52,371 bases of DNA from a virus. The notes under the pieces were generated by a model that was given only the letters and a program-made list of their open reading frames with translations, searched no databases and was not told where the DNA came from. The DNA lies in the IMG/VR virus record IMGVR_UViG_3300040801_001161, positions 1-52,371 of that record; one strand, given 5' to 3'. Made by a program: the position numbers and the translations under genes. Shown here piece by piece: positions 43,364 to 49,625 of this stretch. How positions within the stretch are numbered: the stretch's first letter is position 1; each line of letters starts with the position of its first letter.

Positions 43364-43615
43364 CTAATTATAGGCGATGGAGATTGTGTCAATAAGTTTT
43401 ACTACCTGAACCCCCTTCTCCGTAAGGCGGTAGTATCGTCTGTTACCTTCTGGACGTAATTCTACGTAACCATCGTTATGTAGACCGACGAGGTAGTGAG
43501 AAGCATTCTGGTGCGAGGTCTTCATCAAGTCCGACACCTCGCCTACACATAACTCGCCTCTGTCTTCCAGCAAACGGCAAACAGACTGTCCTGTCTTGCT
43601 CGTAAATATATTCAT
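43364..43615 (-). CDS. Winged-helix transcriptional regulator
   Basis: 83 aa starting MNIFTSKTGQ. The frame is open upstream, but this ATG follows a promoter-like element. GELCVGEVSDLMKTSHQNAS (about 20-39) is the recognition helix-turn-helix and YVELRPEGNRRYYRLTEKGV (about 50-69) is the wing, as in ArsR/MarR-type proteins without metal-binding Cys pairs. It may control the recombination and replication genes that follow it. Confidence 0.7.
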   Translation of the reverse strand: MNIFTSKTGQSVCRLLEDRGELCVGEVSDLMKTSHQNASHYLVGLHNDGYVELRPEGNRRYYRLTEKGVQVVKLIDTISIAYN

Positions 43616-43631
43616 GGCGCTTGCTTTTGGA

Positions 43632-43639
43632 CAAAGGTA
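43632..43639 (-). promoter_or_regulatory. Bacteroidota -7 promoter element
   Basis: Minus strand TACCTTTG matches TAnnTTTG. It is embedded in GAAAAATTATTTGTACCTTTGT, nearly the same as the promoter at 48930-48962. It lies 16 bp before ATG 43615. No clear -33 TTG. Confidence 0.55.
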
Positions 43640-43659
43640 CAAATAATTTTTCAGTATTC

Positions 43660-43944
43660 CTAATGCAGGGTTATTTTAAAATCACCTGTGATCTTTGCTT
43701 CTCCAATACACAGCTCCCCGTCAGTGATAAAGATGTCAGCTCGGGTGAACTTCTGAACCTCCTGCATGGTAGCAGGCTGAGACTTTTGAAAATAGTTGTA
43801 GTAGATGTAACGAACTCTACTGAGAGAAACGTCATGCTGACGGGAAAGGTAGCGGAAGTTAGCTTCTACGCTGCCCCACTCCCAACTCAGTGAATCCATG
43901 TCCTTGCACACCTCATTGATGTGCTTCTGTGATAGTTGGTGCAT
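43660..43944 (-). CDS. 94-aa possible DNA-binding protein
   Basis: Starts MHQLSQKHINEVCKDMDSLS. The segment YLSRQHDVSLSRVRYIYYNY (about 32-51) could form a helix-turn-helix. The C-terminus is beta-rich. Its stop is 20 bp upstream of the promoter for the wHTH gene. No family recognised. Confidence 0.5.
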   Translation of the reverse strand: MHQLSQKHINEVCKDMDSLSWEWGSVEANFRYLSRQHDVSLSRVRYIYYNYFQKSQPATMQEVQKFTRADIFITDGELCIGEAKITGDFKITLH

Positions 43945-43970
43945 AATAAAATGAATTTGGTTAAGGAAAA

Positions 43971-44132
43971 TTATTTATATCGTATCAAGTCCCGAGTACC
44001 GGGAATGTCTTCAAATTCTGGAGGGTCTGATGGGGGAGTCCAATCGTAGACGATAGACTCATCTGCTTGCGACATGAACCTACAGCCGCAGTTAGCGCAG
44101 GTATTTATAAATCTATCGTATTCAAAGGTCAT
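43971..44132 (-). CDS. Cys-rich microprotein
   Basis: 53 aa, MTFEYDRFINTCANCGCRFM and so on. CANCGC gives a zinc-knuckle-like CxxC(x)C cluster. The rest is acidic and Pro-rich. It overlaps the upstream gene by 11 bp in another frame. Unknown function. Confidence 0.45.
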   Translation of the reverse strand: MTFEYDRFINTCANCGCRFMSQADESIVYDWTPPSDPPEFEDIPGTRDLIRYK

Positions 44133-44352
44133 CATTGATCTTGCTTGGTAATGTTACGTCACCACCAAAGGGGCGCAGTCTTGGGTCTTGTGGGTCCATG
44201 ATCTCTTTCCCTAATGAGGCTCTCCTAGAGATCACACGAACTCCAGTATCACTTTGTTCTTTTCCGGTTGACCCTGTGTATGGATACTCTACGATCTGGT
44301 AGGGTACCAACTCCTCTGATCCGTCAGGGTGTATGTATTTTGTCATCTTCAT
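44122..44352 (-). CDS. 76-aa hypothetical protein
   Basis: Starts MKMTKYIHPDGSEELVPYQI. An in-frame GTG at 44373 exists, but it lies in the palindromic repeat. Beta-rich and basic. No recognised family. It follows directly after an attC-like hairpin, so its promoter or ribosome access may come from that element. Confidence 0.5.
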   Translation of the reverse strand: MKMTKYIHPDGSEELVPYQIVEYPYTGSTGKEQSDTGVRVISRRASLGKEIMDPQDPRLRPFGGDVTLPSKINDDL

Positions 44353-44385
44353 ATTTATACTTTTGTACGGCACTTATAGGCAGAT

Positions 44386-44441
44386 GCCGTTATTATAACG
44401 CAATATTGCGTGTATAAACGAGTTATGGCAAATTGCCTTTA
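44386..44441. repeat. attC-like palindromic element A
   Basis: ACGCAATATTGCGT (44398-44411) is a perfect 14-bp palindrome. Together with TTATA/TATAA (44393-44397 and 44413-44417) it makes a 12-bp stem with one extrahelical G. It contains the TAA stop of the 73-aa gene. The 22-mer 44403-44424 recurs at 33500-33521. Confidence 0.6.
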
Positions 44442-44644
44442 GCGTATTCTATTTTTTCATTGTTTAGTATTTTCTGCACTATTAATCTACATGTGTCTTC
44501 ATCGTGCCAGTGTTCGTCTTGCCTTTCAGCAGTTAAAAACCCATCCCATACTAATCTTGTTAAGTGTTCTTTCGGCAACATAGCCATAACATCAGCTATA
44601 TGTAATGCCTTGCCATTTTTATCAAATATTTCTAAATTATCCAT
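44423..44644 (-). CDS. 73-aa hypothetical protein in an attC-like cassette
   Basis: Starts MDNLEIFDKNGKALHIADVM. Helical, with Trp/His/Asp-rich HWHDEDTC near residue 46. The stop lies inside repeat A and the gene begins downstream of repeat C, which is the layout of an integron gene cassette. No family recognised. Confidence 0.5.
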   Translation of the reverse strand: MDNLEIFDKNGKALHIADVMAMLPKEHLTRLVWDGFLTAERQDEHWHDEDTCRLIVQKILNNEKIEYAKGNLP

Positions 44645-44663
44645 TATTTTAGTATTTAAGTTA

Positions 44664-44715
44664 GTGTAGTAACTTATTCAAGGTCGGCACTACACATAGC
44701 CAAACCGTTAGCAGC
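44664..44715. repeat. attC-like palindromic element C
   Basis: GTGTAGT (44664-44670) and ACTACAC (44689-44695) form a stem. It continues into CCGTTAGCAGCAATTG, which is nearly identical to the core of element D (CCGTTATCGGCAATTA). The stop of the 119-aa gene (44708-44710) falls within GTTAGC. Confidence 0.55.
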
Positions 44716-45067
44716 AATTGTAACGAGACAACGCTGCATTAGTAATTTCTTTTGCTTTCTTACATAGAAACACATCATTTAAATTGATATGATAAATCGC
44801 ATCTGAACCAAGTTCGTCTAATAATTGAGTCAATGCTATTGCATATAATTCCACATCGTCAGCCGTGTGTGAAGATGCGACATCAGACCTTGACATTCCG
44901 CTATGAACTTTTGAATTTTGTCTTAAATAATCGTGATGATATGTATAAGGCACACGGCTTTTTGAGTGTGGCAATTTATCAATCACTTCGAGTAAACAAC
45001 TGCTGCTAACAGCACCTAAACAAGATGGTTGGCTTTCTGCTTCTGGCTGAGTTTTATCTGTATTCAT
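44708..45067 (-). CDS. 119-aa hypothetical protein in an attC-like cassette
   Basis: Starts MNTDKTQPEAESQPSCLGAV. The first 22 codons lie inside palindrome D, so a later start (for example the Met near residue 58) is possible. The C-terminal half is helical and acidic (ALTQLLDELGSDAIYHINL) and ends NCC. The stop lies in element C. No recognised family. Confidence 0.45.
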   Translation of the reverse strand: MNTDKTQPEAESQPSCLGAVSSSCLLEVIDKLPHSKSRVPYTYHHDYLRQNSKVHSGMSRSDVASSHTADDVELYAIALTQLLDELGSDAIYHINLNDVFLCKKAKEITNAALSRYNCC

Positions 45068-45140
45068 AATTCTGTTTTTTAAAAATTAAGTTTCGAGGTA
45101 TTAATCAGCCACCTTGTTTAGCTGCAAACCGTTATCGGCA
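45001..45140. repeat. attC-like long palindromic element D
   Basis: The left arm 45001-45034 is an imperfect inverted copy of 45107-45140, sharing TTGTTTAG, AGCCA and the core GTTA/TAAC ends. The arms enclose about 72 bp. Long imperfect arms bounded by GTTA-type cores resemble long attC sites. It marks the upstream edge of the two-ORF cassette pair. Confidence 0.55.
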
Positions 45141-45156
45141 ATTAGGCTTCACAGAC

Positions 45157-45270
45157 TTAGTCTGTTATCAGTTCTCCTGTCTTGTAGTGCCTGTAAGCTG
45201 CGAAAAAGAAGGCTATGATTGATCCTACTATTCTAATAGTCCTAGGAATTTCAGGATTTTCTTTCCCCAC
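45157..45270 (-). CDS. Possible 37-aa membrane microprotein (GTG start)
   Basis: GTG start, 37 aa. A TRIVGSIIAFFFAAYRHYK segment gives one transmembrane helix with a basic end. It overlaps the 45-aa Cys-rich gene by 43 bp. Supported only by the hydrophobic pattern and the dense context. Confidence 0.3.
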   Translation of the reverse strand: MGKENPEIPRTIRIVGSIIAFFFAAYRHYKTGELITD

Positions 45271-45365
45271 GTCATCTTGACGCAGTTTTGGGCTTGTTCA
45301 TAGGTCTCGCAGCAGATGCTTGAGACTCTCTTACAGTACGGGCAGGTTACTTTTCTTGGTGCCAT
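45228..45365 (-). CDS. Zinc-ribbon-like microprotein
   Basis: 45 aa, MAPRKVTCPYCKRVSSICCE and so on. CPYC followed by a CC pair and a later Cys can form a zinc knuckle. The C-terminus is basic. Joined to the upstream gene by TAATG, so it is probably translated. Function unknown. Confidence 0.5.
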   Translation of the reverse strand: MAPRKVTCPYCKRVSSICCETYEQAQNCVKMTWGKKILKFLGLLE

Positions 45366-45550
45366 TATTTATTTAGTTTGTACCAGACATGGGCGATTAT
45401 TTCCCACATGCTGATGGTGATTATGTTTTTTCCGTCATCGTTGAAGTACTCCACAACAACCTTATCTTTTACCGTCTCATAATTGGTGATTGTACCATTG
45501 AGGTGGTCTCCAAATAAGATGTCGTGTAGTATAGGTTTAAGGGATTTCAT
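45365..45550 (-). CDS. 61-aa hypothetical protein
   Basis: Starts MKSLKPILHDILFGDHLNGT. Small beta-rich protein. Its ATG overlaps the stop of the 34-aa gene (ATGA) and its stop overlaps the next start (TAATG). No family recognised. Confidence 0.55.
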   Translation of the reverse strand: MKSLKPILHDILFGDHLNGTITNYETVKDKVVVEYFNDDGKNIITISMWEIIAHVWYKLNK

Positions 45551-45651
45551 TCTAAATCGTCTGGATCAGGGACATAAGCAGTCCCATCAAGGTGATCAAT
45601 TATCGTGGATGTAATCTTCTGGTCGGTAGTCGTCTGGTTTTTCTCCTTCAT
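45547..45651 (-). CDS. 34-aa microprotein
   Basis: MKEKNQTTTDQKITSTIIDH, then an acidic end (DPDDLE). It overlaps the 39-aa gene by 56 bp in another frame and is coupled by ATGA to the next gene. The exact ATGA join is the best support. Confidence 0.4.
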   Translation of the reverse strand: MKEKNQTTTDQKITSTIIDHLDGTAYVPDPDDLE

Positions 45652-45715
45652 CCCAATAAAAATAATGTTTTTCTCCGGTGAGTAATTCTCGTATGATCGC
45701 AAAAAAGTGCTTCAT
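45596..45715 (-). CDS. 39-aa microprotein
   Basis: MKHFFAIIRELLTGEKHYFY, then an acidic end. Coupled by ATGA to the 89-aa gene upstream. The N-terminal half is an amphipathic or membrane-peripheral helix. No family recognised. Confidence 0.45.
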   Translation of the reverse strand: MKHFFAIIRELLTGEKHYFYWDEGEKPDDYRPEDYIHDN

Positions 45716-45981
45716 GGCATGAGTTTTAAAAGTTTAGTGTAAAAGGATTCAATTCTGTCTATGTACTCCTTGAGGTTAGTCTTATCCCCGGATCGGTTGG
45801 CCTTTAGGATAGCGGCTTTGCGTAAAGCACCGGATAAGGAGGAGTAATAGCCTATGTTTTTTTCATACTCAGTTCCAGCCTGCTTGGATTTATCTCCGTA
45901 CACCCTAACTTCGATGAGATCAAAGCTAGTATCAGTGCAGCGTATGATGAAGGGGGCGAGGGTGTCATCTTGTATAGTCAT
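45712..45981 (-). CDS. 89-aa hypothetical protein
   Basis: Starts MTIQDDTLAPFIIRCTDTSF. Alpha/beta, with a basic helix near residue 55 (ALRKAAILKANRSGD). Flanked on both sides by ATGA overlaps. Function unknown. Confidence 0.55.
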   Translation of the reverse strand: MTIQDDTLAPFIIRCTDTSFDLIEVRVYGDKSKQAGTEYEKNIGYYSSLSGALRKAAILKANRSGDKTNLKEYIDRIESFYTKLLKLMP

Positions 45982-46079
45982 CTTCTTCTTTTTATTTGTC
46001 CGGAGCCTTCCCGGATAGCATTGAATAATACAAAAACGAAATAGAGTGCAGCTAGGATTAAGATTTCTCTAATCCCCAT
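45978..46079 (-). CDS. 33-aa transmembrane microprotein
   Basis: MGIREILILAALYFVFVLFN then a basic tail (KRRR). One transmembrane helix with the tail probably in the cytoplasm. ATGA overlap with the downstream gene. Overlaps the upstream gene by 11 bp. Confidence 0.5.
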   Translation of the reverse strand: MGIREILILAALYFVFVLFNAIREGSGQIKRRR

Positions 46080-46362
46080 AGTTAAGTACAGCATCATTGT
46101 AGTTTATTATGTCTTTAGTGAAAGAGATCATATCTTCGGTAGTCATGGTACCATCTAGGCCACCTCCAACAGTCTTGTTGAATATTTCATCCCCGCGTAC
46201 TGCTTCCATGACATCATCTGTCTTCTCTACAGACAATCGTAAGCTTAGGGTACCCCATCGGTATCGGGCGTAGAACATTCTGCCGTCTCGCAGCTTACCC
46301 TCCCACTGTGAGGGACAGGCAGGGCAGGTTTGTATCAGTGTTAGTGCTGTCATTACTTTCAT
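46069..46362 (-). CDS. 97-aa hypothetical protein with CxxC
   Basis: Starts MKVMTALTLIQTCPACPSQW. I chose ATG 46362 for its ATGA overlap with the upstream stop. CPAC at 13-16 could bind a metal or act as a redox pair. The first residues are moderately hydrophobic. The C-terminus is acidic and helical. No family recognised. Confidence 0.55.
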   Translation of the reverse strand: MKVMTALTLIQTCPACPSQWEGKLRDGRMFYARYRWGTLSLRLSVEKTDDVMEAVRGDEIFNKTVGGGLDGTMTTEDMISFTKDIINYNDAVLNYGD

Positions 46363-46550
46363 AGCATTTCTGATATTTTGAGTAGGTGATAAGCAAGTAT
46401 GGAGAGTAATGCGGCTACGAACAAATACAGAAGTACGTGGGTGCTGAAGTTCCATCCAAAATCCTTGAAGTACCCTGTTCGGTTTGACTCAATGTAGGAG
46501 GTGATCAGTGCGGATAGCGTGATCACGATAAGTGCGTAAATAATAATCAT
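46359..46550 (-). CDS. 63-aa two-helix membrane protein
   Basis: Starts MIIIYALIVITLSALITSYI (first transmembrane helix). The second helix is THVLLYLFVAALLSILAYHL. ATG 46550 is set by ATGA overlap. The protein topology is a small hairpin, as in holin-like or superinfection-exclusion proteins. No family recognised. Confidence 0.55.
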   Translation of the reverse strand: MIIIYALIVITLSALITSYIESNRTGYFKDFGWNFSTHVLLYLFVAALLSILAYHLLKISEML

Positions 46551-46747
46551 GGTAATTGGTTTATGAAGATAATCATGTTCCGTATGATATAGTAAAGGCT
46601 GCCTATAATCCCCAGCCATATAACAAGCCAGAGGATCAGCCCAAATATAAAAAGGGCAAAGTCTAGTGCTGAGTTAAACAAGTCAGACTCTACGGCATAG
46701 GCAAACAGGGTGCCGCACACAATAATAATGGCAAAAGCAATAATCAT
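46547..46747 (-). CDS. 66-aa two-helix membrane protein
   Basis: Helix one is MIIAFAIIIVCGTLFAYAVE. Helix two lies at about 30-55 (ALFIFGLILWLVIWLG). The sequence is strongly hydrophobic and coupled by ATGA on both sides. Adjacent to another two-helix protein, so the two may form a complex. Confidence 0.6.
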   Translation of the reverse strand: MIIAFAIIIVCGTLFAYAVESDLFNSALDFALFIFGLILWLVIWLGIIGSLYYIIRNMIIFINQLP

Positions 46748-46869
46748 AGTTCTTCTATTCTGTGATTATCAGATTCCGCGTAGTGATCCAACGGTTGATC
46801 ATACTCAGGCTCCCAGCCCCAACAAAATCCGTCGCTAAGTCTGGTGATGTAGTATTGTATCTCACCCAT
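46744..46869 (-). CDS. 41-aa acidic microprotein
   Basis: MGEIQYYITRLSDGFCWGWE and so on, Trp/Tyr/Asp-rich. Joined by ATGA to the membrane protein downstream. Overlaps the 96-aa gene by 8 bp. No family recognised. Confidence 0.45.
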   Translation of the reverse strand: MGEIQYYITRLSDGFCWGWEPEYDQPLDHYAESDNHRIEEL

Positions 46870-47152
46870 CGTTTTCTATATTTGCTTTAATGATTTCAAA
46901 AATCTTTTTATATCCGATCTTTGGATAGCGACCTATCGCTTCTTCAATCTCTTGGATAGACTCGTCCAAGACTTCTAAGGCTGCCTGCCCATGCTCAAGC
47001 TTACGTTTTACTGCAACATAGCCATCGCTCTCGTGCAGCTTATCCTCCGGAAGTCCCATGCCTTCCCATACTCGTTCTGCGTCCTCAATAGAATCTTGCA
47101 AACAGCTTATACCAAGTTCAGCAAGCTCTCTTACAGTTCTGTATCCAATCAT
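46862..47152 (-). CDS. 96-aa helical hypothetical protein
   Basis: Starts MIGYRTVRELAELGISCLQD. Almost wholly helical and acidic with a coiled-coil segment (AALEVLDESIQEIEEAI). The ATG follows an A-run. Unknown function. Confidence 0.55.
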   Translation of the reverse strand: MIGYRTVRELAELGISCLQDSIEDAERVWEGMGLPEDKLHESDGYVAVKRKLEHGQAALEVLDESIQEIEEAIGRYPKIGYKKIFEIIKANIENDG

Positions 47153-47165
47153 TGTTTTTTTTTAA

Positions 47166-47552
47166 TTAAAAAGTCTTGTACTTTCCCGTAAATTCAAGGT
47201 CGTATCCGTAATCTTTAAATAGGGACGTTAGCTCCTTCTCCCGCTGCTGTCGTGGTGTTTGTGGGTCGTCGTTAATCTCTATTGCTGCTGCGGTAAACTC
47301 ATTCGCCAGCCCATGAGTATCAAAGAATACATCCCCTATTTTGCTGTGAGTTTCCGGACCTAAGTAGGATGGCTCTGGCTGGCCCTCTATCTGATCTTCT
47401 GTTAAGCCTAGCTGTATACAGACAAAGCCAAGACAACACATGAAGCCATGATCGTTAAGCAGGGCGGTTTCTCCCGCACCTACTGCATTTGGCCCTAAAT
47501 TATGTATGGGCTGTCCGCTTATCCAGCGTGACCTTTCGATGGTAATTTTCAT
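47166..47552 (-). CDS. 128-aa hypothetical protein
   Basis: Starts MKITIERSRWISGQPIHNLG. Contains a CC pair (FMCCLGFVCIQLG) and a helical C-terminus. Its start overlaps the upstream stop by 4 bp. It resembles small proteins of unknown function often found in Bacteroidota phages. Confidence 0.6.
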   Translation of the reverse strand: MKITIERSRWISGQPIHNLGPNAVGAGETALLNDHGFMCCLGFVCIQLGLTEDQIEGQPEPSYLGPETHSKIGDVFFDTHGLANEFTAAAIEINDDPQTPRQQREKELTSLFKDYGYDLEFTGKYKTF

Positions 47553-47815
47553 AGCACTAACATTTTGTATAGTTTGTTTTTAAGTCCGGAATAATTTACC
47601 CACGTAGACTCCTCAGTCTTACCATCTATCCAGCCCCAAGATTTACGGGCCAGTTCATAGTCTCCTCCATTGTAGTAGTGAATCCATAGGTATTGCTCCC
47701 ACCACTGGTCGTGCTTGATATAGTACTGCCTGCCAAATACACGGACACACGGTACAGCCTCCGACCTAGGGTAGCCCCACTTATCTTTCCAAAGTAACTT
47801 TCTAATCCCAATCAT
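47549..47815 (-). CDS. 88-aa Trp/Tyr-rich hypothetical protein
   Basis: Starts MIGIRKLLWKDKWGYPRSEA. I chose ATG 47815, which overlaps the upstream gene by 14 bp. Aromatic-rich (HDQWWEQYLWIHYYNGGDYE). No recognised family. Confidence 0.55.
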   Translation of the reverse strand: MIGIRKLLWKDKWGYPRSEAVPCVRVFGRQYYIKHDQWWEQYLWIHYYNGGDYELARKSWGWIDGKTEESTWVNYSGLKNKLYKMLVL

Positions 47816-48008
47816 AAATGTGAAATGAGTACCCGGTTTTATTAACACGGGTTTCTATTTGAAAATTCCTGTTTCCTACGGTTGCTGAGATTACCGGGTA
47901 TCCACCGTCATCCAGCTTATCGTGGGTAAGCACCTGCTGGATCAGCTCAAGCGCTAGGCTATGATCTACAGGCTCTTTAGTTCTTATGTGTATCCTTAAT
48001 GATTCCAT
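47802..48008 (-). CDS. 68-aa hypothetical protein
   Basis: Starts MESLRIHIRTKEPVDHSLAL. Alpha/beta. An 86-bp gap separates it from the upstream 51-aa gene. The gap holds an AGGCTG/CAGCCT inverted repeat (48036-48041 with 48074-48079), a weak terminator or leader hairpin. Confidence 0.55.
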   Translation of the reverse strand: MESLRIHIRTKEPVDHSLALELIQQVLTHDKLDDGGYPVISATVGNRNFQIETRVNKTGYSFHIYDWD

Positions 48009-48094
48009 GATTTTATATTTTTGAGTAATGAAGGAAGGCTGCCACGGTAAACCTCGCTGCTACTTAAAGCGGACAGCCTAAATTAAGGAAGTGT

Positions 48095-48250
48095 TTATAT
48101 CTCGCACTTCCCCTTCATCACTTTACGAAGCTCCATTCTCATACGGTGACGGGCCAGCCTCCGGTATTTCTTTTTACCTTTAGGATGTTTGCGCGAGTGG
48201 TAGTTGTTGCAGCACGGGCAGGTAATACCTCCCGGCCCCACATCGCTCAT
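48095..48250 (-). CDS. Basic Cys/His microprotein
   Basis: 51 aa, MSDVGPGGITCPCCNNYHSR and so on. CPCC then His residues and a very basic helix (KGKKKYRRLARHRMRMELR) suggest a nucleic-acid-binding zinc knuckle. ATGA overlap with the upstream gene supports it. Confidence 0.5.
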   Translation of the reverse strand: MSDVGPGGITCPCCNNYHSRKHPKGKKKYRRLARHRMRMELRKVMKGKCEI

Positions 48251-48732
48251 CTGTTTTCTCTTGAACGCATCCATTTGTCTATCTCTTTTCCGTTATAAAA
48301 TGCTGGCCACTTAGTCCCTTGTTCGTTGCCGTCCTTAATGCAAAGGTAAGCTGACATACCCTCTTCTGCGTCCCATTCTTGGAACAGTCTAAAGGGCACA
48401 CCACTAACAGTACCTACGACGTATGTCCCACGATCACTAACATCGTCGGTGTACTTACTGATAGCCTCTAAGAGGTGCTTATACTGCGCACAAGGTTCGG
48501 CTGTTCTGTTCTTTAGCTCTATTTGGTCCTTTACAAACTGAGGTAGGCTATCTTTAGACAGCATGAGTAAGTCTAAAAAACTTGGGGTATTTATCATAGG
48601 GCGCTCCCCATGATCGGGAAAGGCATCTATGTCGTACACCCAGTTAGAATACGCCGGGAGGTTTTCCTCTACCCAAGCCTTGAACTCTTCGTGCTGCTGC
48701 TTGGTTCCGTATAGTTTATCTATTGCTGCCAT
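48247..48732 (-). CDS. 161-aa hypothetical protein
   Basis: Starts MAAIDKLYGTKQQHEEFKAW. Acidic alpha/beta protein with TYVVGTVSGVPFRLFQEWD near the middle. No recognised family. The gene overlaps the upstream 69-aa gene by 17 bp. Confidence 0.6.
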   Translation of the reverse strand: MAAIDKLYGTKQQHEEFKAWVEENLPAYSNWVYDIDAFPDHGERPMINTPSFLDLLMLSKDSLPQFVKDQIELKNRTAEPCAQYKHLLEAISKYTDDVSDRGTYVVGTVSGVPFRLFQEWDAEEGMSAYLCIKDGNEQGTKWPAFYNGKEIDKWMRSRENR

Positions 48733-48925
48733 GATCTATTTGTTTTAGAAAACACTCTGTCATTTCTGAGGCCAACTCAAGCAAACCCAAAGCAGCTTTA
48801 CTATCCCTGTTCGTCAGATACTGGGATACGGTAGCCTGTAAATCATCAATAAGTTTAAGAACAGTCTCTTCCGGAAACTTCTCGTAGAGGTGTAGATGTT
48901 CGTTAAGCCAAGATTTTTTATCCAT
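48716..48925 (-). CDS. 69-aa helical protein, first gene after a strong promoter
   Basis: Starts MDKKSWLNEHLHLYEKFPEE. Helical, with a heptad-like middle. I chose ATG 48925, not the in-frame ATG at 48940, because the promoter -7 box ends 5 bp upstream of it. The mRNA would be leaderless or nearly so. Function unknown. Confidence 0.6.
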   Translation of the reverse strand: MDKKSWLNEHLHLYEKFPEETVLKLIDDLQATVSQYLTNRDSKAALGLLELASEMTECFLKQIDHGSNR

Positions 48926-48929
48926 GATA

Positions 48930-48962
48930 CAAATGTACAAATAAATTTTCGGTATTACAAAA
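48930..48962 (-). promoter_or_regulatory. Bacteroidota-type promoter
   Basis: Minus strand TTTG (48958-48961), 20-nt spacer, TACATTTG (48930-48937): a full match to the TTTG-N19-20-TAnnTTTG form. The start point would lie near 48923, at the ATG. The A/T-rich spacer is shared with the element at 43632-43639. Confidence 0.75.
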
Positions 48963-48978
48963 GAAAAGAAAAATTTTC

Positions 48979-49176
48979 TCAGAACCTTATGAAGTATACA
49001 TCGTGGTACAGACGTCCGCCACTGACCGCATAATCCGCCACACTTGATCGACGTAGCTCATTGTTCTTATTGCGAATAAATATCTTACCGTCTATATCAA
49101 AAACAGGAAGCCAAGCGAATATACGCTCTTTAAGGTAAGCAGAGTCATTGAAATATATTAATCCAACTATCTTCAT
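48979..49176 (-). CDS. 65-aa hypothetical protein
   Basis: Starts MKIVGLIYFNDSAYLKERIF. Beta-rich with a basic middle (KIFIRNKNNELRRSS). It ends just before the promoter at 48962, so it closes an upstream operon. No family recognised. Confidence 0.5.
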   Translation of the reverse strand: MKIVGLIYFNDSAYLKERIFAWLPVFDIDGKIFIRNKNNELRRSSVADYAVSGGRLYHDVYFIRF

Positions 49177-49189
49177 AGTATAATTATTT

Positions 49190-49357
49190 TTACGGCCCTA
49201 TGATCTGTGCCTGTGTTGGCTGCCCGTGACACACCGTCAACATAAAGATAGAAGTGATAAAATGCGGGGTCAGTATAATGTCTAGACACTTGAGCCCTAA
49301 CCCACTTCCTATAATAATGAGGCACACACCAGTCGCAAATACTAAACAGTCTATCAT
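49190..49357 (-). CDS. 55-aa membrane protein
   Basis: MIDCLVFATGVCLIIIGSGL is one transmembrane helix. A second weak one lies near residues 25-40. ATGA overlap with the upstream gene. Confidence 0.45.
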   Translation of the reverse strand: MIDCLVFATGVCLIIIGSGLGLKCLDIILTPHFITSIFMLTVCHGQPTQAQIIGP

Positions 49358-49545
49358 GCTAATGGAATTATGTGGGCTTCCCAGCCAGTTGTGTATGTTA
49401 GGGAGACTTTAACGGAATCCATAGTTATAAAGGTATACCCCGTATCTCCCGTAAGGGTTGTCTCCACCTCCCCCACTATCCAGACCTTATAGCTCTTAGA
49501 ATTTGTGGGTATACAATCACCGTAAGCGTAGATTATGGCTTTCAT
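49354..49545 (-). CDS. 63-aa beta-rich hypothetical protein
   Basis: Starts MKAIIYAYGDCIPTNSKSYK. Alternating hydrophobic pattern of a small beta protein. The 80 bp upstream (49546-49625) contain no gene and only a T-rich stretch. Confidence 0.5.
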   Translation of the reverse strand: MKAIIYAYGDCIPTNSKSYKVWIVGEVETTLTGDTGYTFITMDSVKVSLTYTTGWEAHIIPLA

Positions 49546-49625
49546 AAAAAAAGTTTGGCTCTGTACCGACCGATTGTCTGCAAGAGCGTTTCAAAAAAGA
49601 GCACCAATAAAAAAGGCAGTTTATA

